NCBI RefSeq assembly: GCF_014654675.1
Contig: NZ_BNBC01000004.1
Span: 100,845-164,844, forward strand
DNA from: Streptomyces spiralis
Lineage (GTDB): Bacteria; Actinomycetota; Actinomycetes; Streptomycetales; Streptomycetaceae
Reading direction: 5' to 3'
DNA: 64,000 nucleotides
A program made the position numbers and the translations under genes. Position 1 is the stretch's first letter. Each line of letters opens with the position of its first letter. The notes below the pieces were generated by a model, which saw nothing but the letters and a program-made list of their open reading frames with translations, did no database searches and had not been told where the DNA came from. Positions 17,993-26,895 of this stretch are shown piece by piece.

Positions 17993-18274
17993 ATGGCCTA
18001 CGAGATTCCGGTGACGCAAGCCAGGGCTGAGCTCGCCGATCTGATCAACCGCGTGGTGTACGGCGGTGAGCGCGTCGTGGTCACGCGGCACGGCAAGCCT
18101 CTGGTCGCCCTGGTCTCCGCAGCCGACCTGGAACGGCTGGAGGGCGAGTGCGAGGAGCCCGCCGGGGAGCAGGTCATCGGCGCCGTCTCCCAGGTCCGGG
18201 ACGTCGCCCCCGCCCCGCGCGAACAGCACCGCTTCGGCATCACGGCCGAGCACCGGGGACCGGAGCCCCGCTAG
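17993..18274 (+). CDS. orphan Phd/YefM-family antitoxin
   Basis: 93 residues. The N-terminal DNA-binding half is typical: [46 protein letters not shown]. The C-terminal half, which usually masks a Doc or RelE toxin, is charged and unstructured. No toxin gene follows: the next 274 bases are non-coding and lead to ureA. It may act as a solo transcriptional repressor or serve a toxin elsewhere. It follows the ANTAR gene by 32 bases on the same strand. Confidence 0.85.
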   Translation: MAYEIPVTQARAELADLINRVVYGGERVVVTRHGKPLVALVSAADLERLEGECEEPAGEQVIGAVSQVRDVAPAPREQHRFGITAEHRGPEPR

Positions 18275-18374
18275 CGGATCGCCTTCCGGCCGCACCCCGC
18301 GTCGTGGCCGGACCTCCGTCGCGCGCCGCGTATGGGCCGGCTCATACGCCGGTCATGAAATGATCAAGGTCTGG

Positions 18375-18390
18375 TTAACGTCGACGAAAC
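18375..18390 (+). promoter_or_regulatory. GlnR-like box upstream of ureA
   Basis: TTAAC - 6 nt - GAAAC matches the GlnR consensus gTnAC-n6-GaAAC at nine of ten defined positions. It lies about 160 bases before ureA and about ten bases before a possible -10 (TAGCCT at 18401). Urease genes are known GlnR targets in Streptomyces coelicolor, so nitrogen control of this operon is expected. A second, weaker half-site pair may lie just upstream. Confidence 0.6.
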
Positions 18391-18548
18391 TCCGGCGAAC
18401 TAGCCTCGCATTCCACGCCACCTGCGGTTTTTCCGTCCGGGATGTTCGGAAATGGGCCATGCGTCCGTGTGTTAGACCTGTCTCCCGTCGCGGTGGCTGC
18501 GGCAACCGGACCCCGCACGGTCCGGAGCGAGGACTGTGAGGTGGGTAC

Positions 18549-18851
<303 letters not shown>

Positions 18852-18865
18852 GGGGGAGGACCGCC

Positions 18866-19177
18866 GTGATCCCCGGAGAGATCCTGTTCGCCGACGGCCC
18901 GATCGTCTACAACGAGGGCCGCGAGGTCACCCGGCTGACCGTGCTGAACGCCGCCGACCGCCCCGTCCAGGTCGGTTCCCACTACCACTTCGCCGAGGCC
19001 AACCCCGGCCTGGAGTTCGACCGTGCCGCCGCGCACGGCAAGCGGCTGAACATCGCCGCCGGGACCGCCGTGCGCTTCGAGCCCGGCATCCCCGTCGACG
19101 TCGAACTCGTCCCGCTCGCCGGCGCCCGCATCGTGCCCGGGCTGCGCGGCCGGATCGGGGGTGCCCTCGATGCCTGA
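18866..19177 (+). CDS. ureB: urease subunit beta
   Basis: 103 residues starting with GTG at 18866 after GGGGGAGGA. It begins [20 protein letters not shown] and contains [40 protein letters not shown], the diagnostic UreB core. It is 14 bases downstream of ureA and overlaps the start of ureC. Structural subunit with no catalytic residues of its own. Confidence 0.96.
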   Translation: MIPGEILFADGPIVYNEGREVTRLTVLNAADRPVQVGSHYHFAEANPGLEFDRAAAHGKRLNIAAGTAVRFEPGIPVDVELVPLAGARIVPGLRGRIGGALDA

Positions 19178-20891
19178 GATCTCGCGTGCCGCCTACGCCG
19201 ACCTGTTCGGCCCCACCACCGGCGACCGCATCCGGCTCGCCGACACCGACCTGGTCGTCGAGATCGAGGAGGACCGCTGCGGCGGCCCCGGACTCGCCGG
19301 TGACGAGGCCGTCTTCGGCGGCGGCAAGGTCATCCGCGAGTCCATGGGACAGTCGCGGGCCACCCGCGCCGACGGCGCCCCCGACACGGTGATCACCGGT
19401 GTCGTCATCGTCGACCACTGGGGCGTCGTCAAGGCCGACGTCGGCATCCGCGACGGCCGGATCACCGGCATCGGCAAGGCGGGCAACCCCGACACCATGG
19501 ACGGCGTCCACCCGGACCTCGTCCTCGGCCCGGAGACCGAGATCATCGCGGGCAACGGGCGCATCCTCACCGCCGGCGCCGTCGACGCGCACGTCCACTT
19601 CATCTGCCCCCAGGTCGCCGACGAGGCGCTCGCCTCCGGCATCACCACCCTGGTGGGCGGCGGCACCGGCCCGGCCGAGGGCTCGAAGGCGACCACCGTG
19701 ACCCCCGGCCCGTGGCACCTGGCCCGGACACTGGAGGCGCTGGAGGCGTACCCGCTCAACATCGGCCTGCTGGGCAAGGGCAACACCGTCTCCCACGAGG
19801 CGATGCTCTCCCAGATCCGCGGCGGGGCGCTCGGCCTGAAGCTGCACGAGGACTGGGGTTCCACGCCCGCCGTCATCGACGCCGCGCTCACCGTCGCCGA
19901 CCGCACCGGCATCCAGGTCGCCATCCACACCGACACCCTCAACGAGGCCGGTTTCGTGGGTGACACGCTCGCCGCGATCGCCGGGCGCGGCATCCACAGC
20001 TACCACACCGAGGGCGCGGGCGGCGGACACGCGCCGGACATCATGACCGTGGTGTCCGAGCCGAACGTGCTGCCCAGCTCCACCAACCCGACCCGCCCGT
20101 TCACCGTCAACACCGCCGAGGAACACCTCGACATGCTGATGGTGTGCCACCACCTCAACCCCGCCGTGCCGGAGGACCTGGCGTTCGCCGAGTCGCGGAT
20201 CCGCCCGTCCACGATCGGCGCCGAGGACGTCCTGCACGACCTCGGCGCGATCTCGATCATCTCCTCCGACTCCCAGGCCATGGGCCGGGTCGGCGAGGTG
20301 ATCCTGCGGACCTGGCAGACGGCGCACGTCATGAAGCGCCGCCGGGGAGCGCTGCCGGGCGACGGTCGTGCCGACAACCATCGCGTACGTCGATATGTCG
20401 CCAAGTACACGATCAACCCGGCCGCCGCGCAGGGCCTGGACCACGAGATCGGTTCGGTCCGGAGCGGAAAGCTCGCCGACCTGGTGCTGTGGGAGCCCGC
20501 CTTCTTCGGCGTCAAGCCGCTGCTGGTCATCAAGGGCGGGCAGATCGCGTACGCCCAGATGGGTGATGCGAACGCCTCGATCCCGACCCCGCAGCCCATC
20601 CTGCCGCGCCCGATGTACGGCGCGATCGGACGGGCGCCCGCGTCCAACTCGTTCAACTTCGTGGCTCCGCTCGCGCTGGAGGACGGGCTGCCGGAGCGGC
20701 TCCGGCTGGGCAAGCGCTTCGTCGCCATCGCCTCCACGCGTGGGGTGACCAAGGCCGACATGCGGGAGAACGACGCTCGGCCGGACGTCCGCATCGACCC
20801 GGACAGCTTCGCCGTCCGCATCGACGGCGAGCTGGTCGAGGCGACACCGGCCGCCGAACTGCCCATGGCCCAGCGCTACTTCCTCTTCTGA
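19170..20891 (+). CDS. ureC: urease subunit alpha (catalytic)
   Basis: 573 residues. Nickel ligands are visible: the HxH pair in VDAHVHF, the carbamylated lysine in [10 protein letters not shown], the histidines in IQVAIHTDT and [12 protein letters not shown], and the aspartate in [10 protein letters not shown]. The flap histidine lies in MVCHHLNP. The ATG at 19170 was preferred over an in-frame GTG nine bases earlier because GGGGG is well spaced before it; this makes an eight-base overlap with ureB. Length is standard for the family. Confidence 0.97.
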   Translation: MPEISRAAYADLFGPTTGDRIRLADTDLVVEIEEDRCGGPGLAGDEAVFGGGKVIRESMGQSRATRADGAPDTVITGVVIVDHWGVVKADVGIRDGRITGIGKAGNPDTMDGVHPDLVLGPETEIIAGNGRILTAGAVDAHVHFICPQVADEALASGITTLVGGGTGPAEGSKATTVTPGPWHLARTLEALEAYPLNIGLLGKGNTVSHEAMLSQIRGGALGLKLHEDWGSTPAVIDAALTVADRTGIQVAIHTDTLNEAGFVGDTLAAIAGRGIHSYHTEGAGGGHAPDIMTVVSEPNVLPSSTNPTRPFTVNTAEEHLDMLMVCHHLNPAVPEDLAFAESRIRPSTIGAEDVLHDLGAISIISSDSQAMGRVGEVILRTWQTAHVMKRRRGALPGDGRADNHRVRRYVAKYTINPAAAQGLDHEIGSVRSGKLADLVLWEPAFFGVKPLLVIKGGQIAYAQMGDANASIPTPQPILPRPMYGAIGRAPASNSFNFVAPLALEDGLPERLRLGKRFVAIASTRGVTKADMRENDARPDVRIDPDSFAVRIDGELVEATPAAELPMAQRYFLF

Positions 20892-20901
20892 GGGTGCCGG
20901 T

Positions 20902-21576
20902 ATGTCACGAGCGGCACTTCTCGTCCTGGCCGACGGCCGCTTTCCCGCCGGAGGGCACGCGCACTCCGGCGGGGCCGAGGCGGCCGTCAGGGCCGGGCGC
21001 ATCACCTCAGCGGCGGACCTGGCGGACTTCTGCCGTGGCCGGCTACAGACGACCGGGCTGGTCGCCGCCGCCCTCGCCGCGGCCGCCGCGCTCGGGCACG
21101 ACCCGGCCGAACTCGACGCGGCGGCGGACGCGCGGACCCCGTCACCGGCACTGCGGGTGGCCGCGCGCAAGCTGGGGCGGCAGCTGATGCGGGCCGCCCG
21201 GGCGACCTGGCCGACGGCCGAACTGGACACCGTGGCACGGGCGTTCCCCAAAGGGGCCCATCAGCCGGTGGTGCTCGGGCTGACGGCGCGGGCGGCCGGG
21301 CTGGGGCCCGAGGACGCGGCGCACTGTGCGGCGTACGAGAGCGTGAGCGGGCCGGCCACGGCGACGGTGCGGTTGCTCGGCCTCGATCCGTTCGACGCGA
21401 CGGGTGTGCTGGCGCGGCTGGCGCCCGAGCTGGACGGGGTGGTCGAGCGGGCGGTGAGCGCGGCGCGGCTTGCCGCCGTCGACGGGGTCGATGCGCTGCC
21501 CGCGGCGTCGGCGCCGCTGCTCGAGATCGGGGCGGAGGCGCATGCGGCCTGGCCGGTGCGGTTGTTCGCGTCGTAG
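20902..21576 (+). CDS. ureF: urease accessory protein UreF
   Basis: 224 residues, helical. Markers are LVLADGRFPAGGHAHSGG at the N-terminus and the AYESVSGPATATVRLLGLDPF region near the end. UreF, with UreG and UreD, loads nickel and CO2 into apo-urease. It follows ureC by ten bases. It is separated from ureG by a 168-base spacer that holds an interspersed repeat. Confidence 0.94.
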   Translation: MSRAALLVLADGRFPAGGHAHSGGAEAAVRAGRITSAADLADFCRGRLQTTGLVAAALAAAAALGHDPAELDAAADARTPSPALRVAARKLGRQLMRAARATWPTAELDTVARAFPKGAHQPVVLGLTARAAGLGPEDAAHCAAYESVSGPATATVRLLGLDPFDATGVLARLAPELDGVVERAVSAARLAAVDGVDALPAASAPLLEIGAEAHAAWPVRLFAS

Positions 21577-21592
21577 GCCCGTTTGGGGTCCG

Positions 21593-21713
21593 TCCGTCCC
21601 GGGGAGTTCGCCCCCGCCGCCCCTTCCCATTCCCGACCCTGGGGGCTTCGCCCCCACAGACCCCCATCGTCCTGAACGGCCTCGTCCTCAAACGCCGGAC
21701 GGGCTGACATGCC
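21593..21713. repeat. Streptomyces interspersed REP-like element
   Basis: The ureF-ureG spacer contains a UUCG-capped hairpin GGGGGC-TTCG-CCCCC flanked by T/A (21640-21656) and, further on, the well-known streptomycete intergenic motif CTCGTCCTCAAACGCC followed by GGACGGGCTG (21681-21706). Reversed, this is the GGCGTTTGAGGACGAG block recalled from many Streptomyces intergenic regions. A weaker GGGGAGTTCGCCCCC hairpin precedes it. It is an insertion of repeat DNA within an otherwise tightly packed operon. Confidence 0.75.
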
Positions 21714-21744
21714 CCGACCGGGCTGCTTGTACTGGAGCCATCTC

Positions 21745-22422
21745 ATGCATCTCGATCACTCCCACCACACCACCCCCGCCCCGAGCGCCGATGCGCATCG
21801 GCCCGACGGGAGGCGGCGGGCGCTGCGGATCGGGCTCGGCGGGCCCGTGGGGTCCGGGAAGACCGCCACGGTCGCCGCGCTGTGCCGGGCGCTGCGCGAG
21901 GAGTTCTCGCTCGCCGTCGTCACCAACGACATCTACACGCGCGAGGACGCCGAGTTCCTGTTGCGCGAGGCGGTGCTGCCGCCCGAGCGGATCACGGCCG
22001 TGGAGACGGGCGCCTGCCCGCACACGGCGATCCGGGACGACATCTCGGCGAACCTGGAGGCCGTCGAGGACCTGGAGGACGCCGTCGGTCCGCTGGACCT
22101 GGTCCTCGTGGAGTCCGGCGGGGACAACCTCACCGCGACCTTCTCCAAGGGGCTCGTCGACGCGCAGATCTTCGTCATCGACGTCGCCGGCGGCGACGAC
22201 ATCCCGCGCAAGGGCGGTCCCGGTGTCACCACCGCCGACCTGCTCGTCGTCAACAAGACCGACCTCGCGCCGTACGTCGGCTCCGACCTCGGGCGGATGG
22301 CCGCCGACGCGAAGGCCGCGCGCGGCGAACTGCCGGTCGTCCTCCAGTCGCTGCGGAGCGAGACCGGGGCGTCCGAGGTCGCCGCCTGGGTGCGGGCACG
22401 GCTCGCGGCGTGGACGGCATGA
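21745..22422 (+). CDS. ureG: urease accessory GTPase UreG
   Basis: 225 residues. The GTPase motifs are the P-loop [22 protein letters not shown], the metal-binding motif CPH in [24 protein letters not shown] and [10 protein letters not shown]. The N-terminus carries a histidine-rich stretch (HLDHSHH) before the domain, which could bind nickel; no ureE metallochaperone is present in the operon. The ATG at 21745 follows TGGAG; the frame is open 12 codons further upstream into the repeat element. It overlaps ureD by four bases. Confidence 0.96.
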   Translation: MHLDHSHHTTPAPSADAHRPDGRRRALRIGLGGPVGSGKTATVAALCRALREEFSLAVVTNDIYTREDAEFLLREAVLPPERITAVETGACPHTAIRDDISANLEAVEDLEDAVGPLDLVLVESGGDNLTATFSKGLVDAQIFVIDVAGGDDIPRKGGPGVTTADLLVVNKTDLAPYVGSDLGRMAADAKAARGELPVVLQSLRSETGASEVAAWVRARLAAWTA

Positions 22423-23270
22423 CGGCCGTGGCCCCGAACGCGGCCGCTGCCACCGCCTCGGCAGCCGCTGCCACCGCCTCGGCGGCCGGCGTCCGGGCTG
22501 CCGCGCGGATCGTCGCCCGGGACGACGGACGTGGTGGTACCTCCCTGCGCGTGCTGGAGGGCGAGGGACCGCTCGCGCCGCGGCGGACGCGGGGGAGCGG
22601 CGCCGAGGCGCACGTCCTGCTCGTCGGCGCGATGAGCGGACCGCTCGGCGGTGACCGTTTCGCCGTCGACGCACGGGTCGGGAGCGGGGCCCGGCTGCGG
22701 ATCGGGTCGGCCGCCGCCACCCTCGCGCTGCCGGGGCAGGCCCCGGGCGAGGCGCGGTACGACGTACGGCTCACCGTGGCCGACGGTGGCGAACTGCACT
22801 GGCTGCCCGAGCAGTTGATCTCCGCACGCGCCAGCGACCTGCGGGTCACCACGCGCGTCGACCTGGCGCCGACGGCTCGTCTCGTCCTGCGCGAGGAACA
22901 GGTGCTCGGCCGGGCGGGGGAGACCCCCGGGCGGCTCACCAGCCGTCTCACTGTCCGGATCGGCGGCCGGGCCGTGCTCGACCAGGAGTTGTGCTGCGGC
23001 CCCGGCGCGCCGGCCGGCTGGGACGGGCCCGCCGTGCTGGCCGGACACCGGGCCGTGGGACAGCTCGTCGTGGTGCGCCCTGAGTTCGCGCGGACACCGG
23101 TGGCGGCCCGCATGCTCGGCGAGGGCGCCGTGCTGGTCCCGCTCGCCGGGCCCGCCGCGCTGGTGAGCGCGGTGGCGCCGGACGCGCTGCTGCTGCGCCG
23201 TCTGCTCGACGAGGCACTGGCGGCCCTCGGCCCGGCGACGGCCGGGGAACCGGCGCCGGATCTCCGCTGA
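22419..23270 (+). CDS. ureD: urease accessory protein UreD
   Basis: 283 residues, last gene of the urease operon. After an alanine/threonine-rich start it shows the UreD features [34 protein letters not shown] and [13 protein letters not shown]. UreD is the platform onto which UreF and UreG assemble on apo-urease. The ATG overlaps the ureG stop (ATGA). The low-complexity N-terminus has two direct copies of a segment coding AAAATAS. Confidence 0.92.
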   Translation: MTAVAPNAAAATASAAAATASAAGVRAAARIVARDDGRGGTSLRVLEGEGPLAPRRTRGSGAEAHVLLVGAMSGPLGGDRFAVDARVGSGARLRIGSAAATLALPGQAPGEARYDVRLTVADGGELHWLPEQLISARASDLRVTTRVDLAPTARLVLREEQVLGRAGETPGRLTSRLTVRIGGRAVLDQELCCGPGAPAGWDGPAVLAGHRAVGQLVVVRPEFARTPVAARMLGEGAVLVPLAGPAALVSAVAPDALLLRRLLDEALAALGPATAGEPAPDLR

Positions 23271-23392
23271 GCGGAACAATCCGCGCCGGTTATCGGATTG
23301 GCAAAGAAGGTCAACGACCCCTGTTCTCAGGGACCTCACAGCCGGAAGGATCCCCCGTACCCAATTCGTAACGATGTACGGGGAGGTCCTAC

Positions 23393-24991
23393 TTGAGGGA
23401 CATCAGACCGAAGAGCCGGGTCATGGCGCTCGGTTCGGCCGGTGCGCTGGTCACGGCGACCCTGATAGCCGGCGCCGTGTCGGCCCCCGCGGCCAGCGCG
23501 GACAGCCGCCGCGGCCAGGACCGCGAGGCGGTGGGCGCGGCGATCGCCGCCGCCCACGCCGCCAAGACCGGTATCGACTGGCAGGACTGCCCCGCCGACT
23601 GGGGACTGGCCAAGCCCATCCAGTGCGGCTACGTCTCCGTGCCGCTCGACTACGCGCACCCCTTCGGCAAGCAGATCAAGCTCGCCGTCGACCGCATCGG
23701 CAACACCGGCACCCCGCAGGAGCGCCAGGGCGCCCTCGTCTACAACCCGGGTGGTCCGGGCGGCTCGGGCCTGCGCTTCCCGGCCCGGGTCACCGCCAAG
23801 AACCCGGTCTGGGCCAACGTGGCGAAGGCCTACGACTTCGTCGGCTTCGACCCGCGCGGTGTCGGCCACTCGGCGCCCATCTCCTGCATGGATCCGCAGG
23901 AGTTCGTGAAGGCACCCAAGATGGACCCGGTGCCCGACTCCGAGGCCGACAAGCTCGCCCAGCGCAAGCTGGCCCGCGAGTACGCCGACGGCTGCCTGGA
24001 CCGCACCGGCCGGGCCATGCTCGAGCAGATGACCACGCCGAACACCGCCCGCGACCTGGACGTCATCCGCGCCGCGCTCGGTGAGAAGAAGATCAACTAC
24101 CTGGGTGTCTCCTACGGCACCTACCTCGGCGCCGTCTACGGCACGCTCTTCCCGGGCCACGTCCGCCGGATGATCGTGGACAGCGTCGTCAACCCGGCGA
24201 AGGAGAACATCTGGTACCAGGCCAACCTGGGCCAGGACGTCGCCTTCGAGGGCCGCTGGAAGGACTGGGAGGACTGGGTCGCCAAGAACGACGCCAGCTT
24301 CCACCTGGGCACCACCCGCGACGCCGTCCAGGCCAAGTGGCTCCAGCTGCGCGCCACCGCGAAGAAGAACCCGATCGGCGGGGTCGTCGGCCCGGCCGAG
24401 CTGCTCGGCTTCTTCCAGAGCGCCCCGTACTACGACTCCTCGTGGGTGCCGGTGGCGACGGTGTTCAGCAAGTACTTCGCCGGTGACACCCAGGCGCTCG
24501 TCGACGCCGCCGCCCCCGACATGTCCGACACCGCGGGCAACATCTCCTCGGAGAACGGCAACGCCGTCTACACGGCCGTCGAGTGCACCGACGCCAAGTG
24601 GCCCACCAGCTGGAAGAAGTGGGACCAGGACAACACGCGGCTGAACGCCAAGTACCCGTTCTTGACCTGGTCCAACGCCTGGATGAACCTGCCGTGCGCC
24701 ACCTGGCCGGTTCAGCAGCAGACCCCGGTGAACGTCAAGACCGGCAAGGGCCTGCCGCAGGTGCTGATCGTGCAGTCCACGCGGGACGCGGCCACCCCGT
24801 ACCCGGGCGCCGTCGAACTGCACAAGCGCTTCAAGGGCTCCCGCCTGATCACCGAGAAGGACGCGGGCTCCCACGGAGTCACCGGTCTGGTCAACCCGTG
24901 CATCAACAGCCGGGTGGACGCCTACCTGCTCACCGGCAAGGTGGACGGGTCGGACGTGACCTGCACTCCGCACGCGACCCCGCAGCCGTAA
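23393..24991 (+). CDS. secreted tripeptidyl aminopeptidase (alpha/beta hydrolase)
   Basis: 532 residues beginning with TTG at 23393, five to six bases after GGGGAGGT. A signal peptide (MALGSAGALVTATLIAGAVSAPAASA) precedes the mature enzyme. The alpha/beta hydrolase nucleophile is Ser240 in LGVSYGTYLG, the oxyanion region is YNPGGPGGSG, and the histidine is in DAGSHGVTG near the C-terminus. It resembles the Tap/SlpD-type proteases of Streptomyces that remove tripeptides from protein N-termini outside the cell. It is expressed from its own promoter region; CCGTAC/GTACGG arms flank the presumed -10. Confidence 0.92.
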   Translation: MRDIRPKSRVMALGSAGALVTATLIAGAVSAPAASADSRRGQDREAVGAAIAAAHAAKTGIDWQDCPADWGLAKPIQCGYVSVPLDYAHPFGKQIKLAVDRIGNTGTPQERQGALVYNPGGPGGSGLRFPARVTAKNPVWANVAKAYDFVGFDPRGVGHSAPISCMDPQEFVKAPKMDPVPDSEADKLAQRKLAREYADGCLDRTGRAMLEQMTTPNTARDLDVIRAALGEKKINYLGVSYGTYLGAVYGTLFPGHVRRMIVDSVVNPAKENIWYQANLGQDVAFEGRWKDWEDWVAKNDASFHLGTTRDAVQAKWLQLRATAKKNPIGGVVGPAELLGFFQSAPYYDSSWVPVATVFSKYFAGDTQALVDAAAPDMSDTAGNISSENGNAVYTAVECTDAKWPTSWKKWDQDNTRLNAKYPFLTWSNAWMNLPCATWPVQQQTPVNVKTGKGLPQVLIVQSTRDAATPYPGAVELHKRFKGSRLITEKDAGSHGVTGLVNPCINSRVDAYLLTGKVDGSDVTCTPHATPQP

Positions 24992-25011
24992 CGGGCGGAC
25001 GCACGCGGTGA

Positions 25012-25038
25012 GGGGCGGCCGGGATGCCCGGGCGCCCC
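25012..25038. terminator. hairpin terminator after the aminopeptidase gene
   Basis: GGGGCGGCCGGG - ATG - CCCGGGCGCCCC forms a 12-bp stem with one mismatch and a three-base loop, 21 bases after the aminopeptidase stop. It also serves the convergent acyltransferase gene. Confidence 0.8.
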
Positions 25039-25172
25039 TTCGCCGTACCGCCTCGGCCTAGGTGTGCTGGCCGGACAGGTTGGTGACGCGGCTGGCTGGT
25101 GTTTGGCCGATCATGCCGGGCTCGCGGCGCCTGGCACCGCGCCTCGCCGCGTTGTCGTCGGTTGGGCCCGGG

Positions 25173-25898
25173 TCAACCCAGCGGCGAACGCGGGAACCGG
25201 CGCTCCTTCTCGCCCGCGGCGGCGGCCTGCTCGGCCTTGGCCACGGCCGCGTACTGGTCGACGTACTCCTGCTCGGACAGCGTCAGGATCGCGTACATGA
25301 TCTCGTCGGTGACGGCGCGCAGGACCGCCTTCTCGTCCTCCATCCCGGCGTAGCGGGAGAAGTCCAGCGGCTTGCCGAAGCGGATGACGACCGGGTGGAT
25401 CCTCGGGACGACCTTGCCCGGGGGCTGGGCCTCGAACGTACCGATCATCGCGCACGGCACCACGGGGACGCCCGCCTTGAGCGCCATGACGGCGACGCCG
25501 ACCTTGCCCTTGTACAGGCGGCCGTCGTGCGATCGGGTGCCCTCGGGATAGATGCCGAGCAACTCCCCCTTGCTCAGCACCCCGAGGCCCTCCCGGATCG
25601 CCGCCTGGCCGGCCTCCTTCCCGGAGCGGTCGACGGGGATCTGCCCGGCGCTGCGGAAGAAGGCGGCCGTGAGGCGGCCCCTGAGGCCCGGGCCCGTGAA
25701 GTACTCCGCCTTCGCCAGAAAGGTGATGCGCCGTCTGAGAATCGCGGGCATCAGGAAGTGGTCCGAGAACGACAGATGGTTGCCCGCGACGATGGCCGCG
25801 CCGGAGTCCGGCACATGCTCCAGCCCCTCGATACGTGGCCGGAAGACCATCCGGAGCAGCGGTCCCAGCAGCACGTATTTGAGCAGGTAGTAGAACAC
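25173..25898 (-). CDS. 1-acyl-glycerol-3-phosphate acyltransferase (PlsC family)
   Basis: 241 residues with GTG start preceded by AAGGAG. The PlsC motifs are NHLSFSD (HX4D catalytic pair), FLAKAEYF, and PEGTRSHDGRLYKGKVG. It transfers an acyl chain to lysophosphatidic acid or a similar acceptor at the membrane. A C-terminal charged tail (AAAAGEKERRFPRSPLG) is unusual only in composition. It faces the aminopeptidase gene across a hairpin. Confidence 0.9.
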   Translation of the reverse strand: MFYYLLKYVLLGPLLRMVFRPRIEGLEHVPDSGAAIVAGNHLSFSDHFLMPAILRRRITFLAKAEYFTGPGLRGRLTAAFFRSAGQIPVDRSGKEAGQAAIREGLGVLSKGELLGIYPEGTRSHDGRLYKGKVGVAVMALKAGVPVVPCAMIGTFEAQPPGKVVPRIHPVVIRFGKPLDFSRYAGMEDEKAVLRAVTDEIMYAILTLSEQEYVDQYAAVAKAEQAAAAGEKERRFPRSPLG

Positions 25899-26053
25899 GG
25901 CTCGCTCCTTACTCTTACCAGGACCGCTTCATACCGGCGTCTTCGCAGGTCAGCCACAGGATTGCGGCAGTGGGCGCCAGTGTGACTGTAGTCATCTGTA
26001 ACCGTGTTCGGCAGGGCCCATGCTGACCCTTTGCCGAGTTCACTGACGGGCGG

Positions 26054-26751
26054 TCAGTTCCGGTTGCCGCATGCCTCTCGGGGTGGCGCCGATGCACGAA
26101 GCCCTCCGTCACTCGTTCTGGAAGACCGGAGCTTGCGCATGGCGAGTACGGTGCCCTCCGGGCTGATGGAGACGACGCCGTTCCATGTGCGGTCCCAGGA
26201 CGTCCCGCGTCTCTTGGCCCTCCATGCGTGTACGCGTTCCCGGTAGGCGGCCACGTCGGGGTGCCGCTCGGGCTTCTTCCTGGTGACCACGGCAGAGAGG
26301 ATGCCGGCCGCGACACCGGAGAACGCCTGGACCCTTTCCCCGATGAGTCGGAAGACATGGTCCGTGCCTTCGAATTTCTCGCCCAGCCATGTGTAGCTCT
26401 GGTCCTGGTCGCTGCCGGCGGCGGCGTGCGAACCCCCCGGAACAAGTCGCTGCCCTGCCGTGCATTGAGAAGCGCCGCGGTGGATTCGCCATCACCTGCG
26501 AAGGCTGTGACGCCTGCGGCCTCGACACGGGCCAATGCGCGCTGGAACCAGGCGTAGTCCTTCGGCCCTACATGGCATCCGGGCTCGACCGAATCGGGGT
26601 CCTTACCGCTGCCAGGCTTGAAGATCCCTATGTCGGGATTCTTGTCCTCCAACGACAAACCGATGGCGTCGACGGGCCAGCCGTCGGGTATGTGCAGCCA
26701 TCCACCGGGCCCCTGGGCATGGAGGGCGTGGACTGTGATCGGCCCGTCCAT
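26054..26751 (-). pseudogene. unknown-function gene broken by a frameshift in a C/G run
   Basis: Two good coding frames on the minus strand meet at a run of six G (six C on the plus strand at 26433-26438). Frame one gives MDGPITVHALHAQGPGGW, IGIFKPGSGKDPDSVEPG and RQGSDLFRG; after one extra G, it would continue GSHAAAGSDQDQSYTWLGEKF, VFRLIGERVQAFSGVAAGI and SPEGTVLAMRKLRSS. Restored, it would be about 230 residues, a hydrophilic protein of no recognised family. The 5' end abuts a CoA-transferase fragment on the other strand, so the true start may be lost. Either a genuine mutation or a sequencing error at the homopolymer is possible. Confidence 0.6.
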
Positions 26752-26753
26752 AG

Positions 26754-26895
26754 AGCCGGCTGTGCGAGGCGCTCGGCCACCCGGAATGGGCGGACGATCC
26801 GCGCTTCGCCACCGACCGCGACCGGGTCACCCACCGCGTCGCCCTCAACGCCGAACTCCAAGCCGCCCTGGCCCGTGACCGTAAGGAGTCCGACC
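26754..26895 (+). pseudogene. internal fragment of a CaiB/BaiF family CoA-transferase
   Basis: About 45 codons read LCEALGHPEWADDPRFATDR, then VTHRVALNAELQAALARD, which is the characteristic family III CoA-transferase segment following the active-site region. Both the large N-terminal part and the C-terminal part are missing: an in-frame TAG stands at 26751 and the acyl-CoA dehydrogenase start follows directly. It is a remnant left by a deletion or rearrangement. Confidence 0.7.

Noticed and set aside
25915..25992. 26-codon leader ORF (MTTVTLAPTAAILWLTCEDA) before plsC
   Set aside because: Its stop is close to the plsC ribosome site, which would allow coupling, but there is no ribosome site or stalling motif, so it is not annotated.
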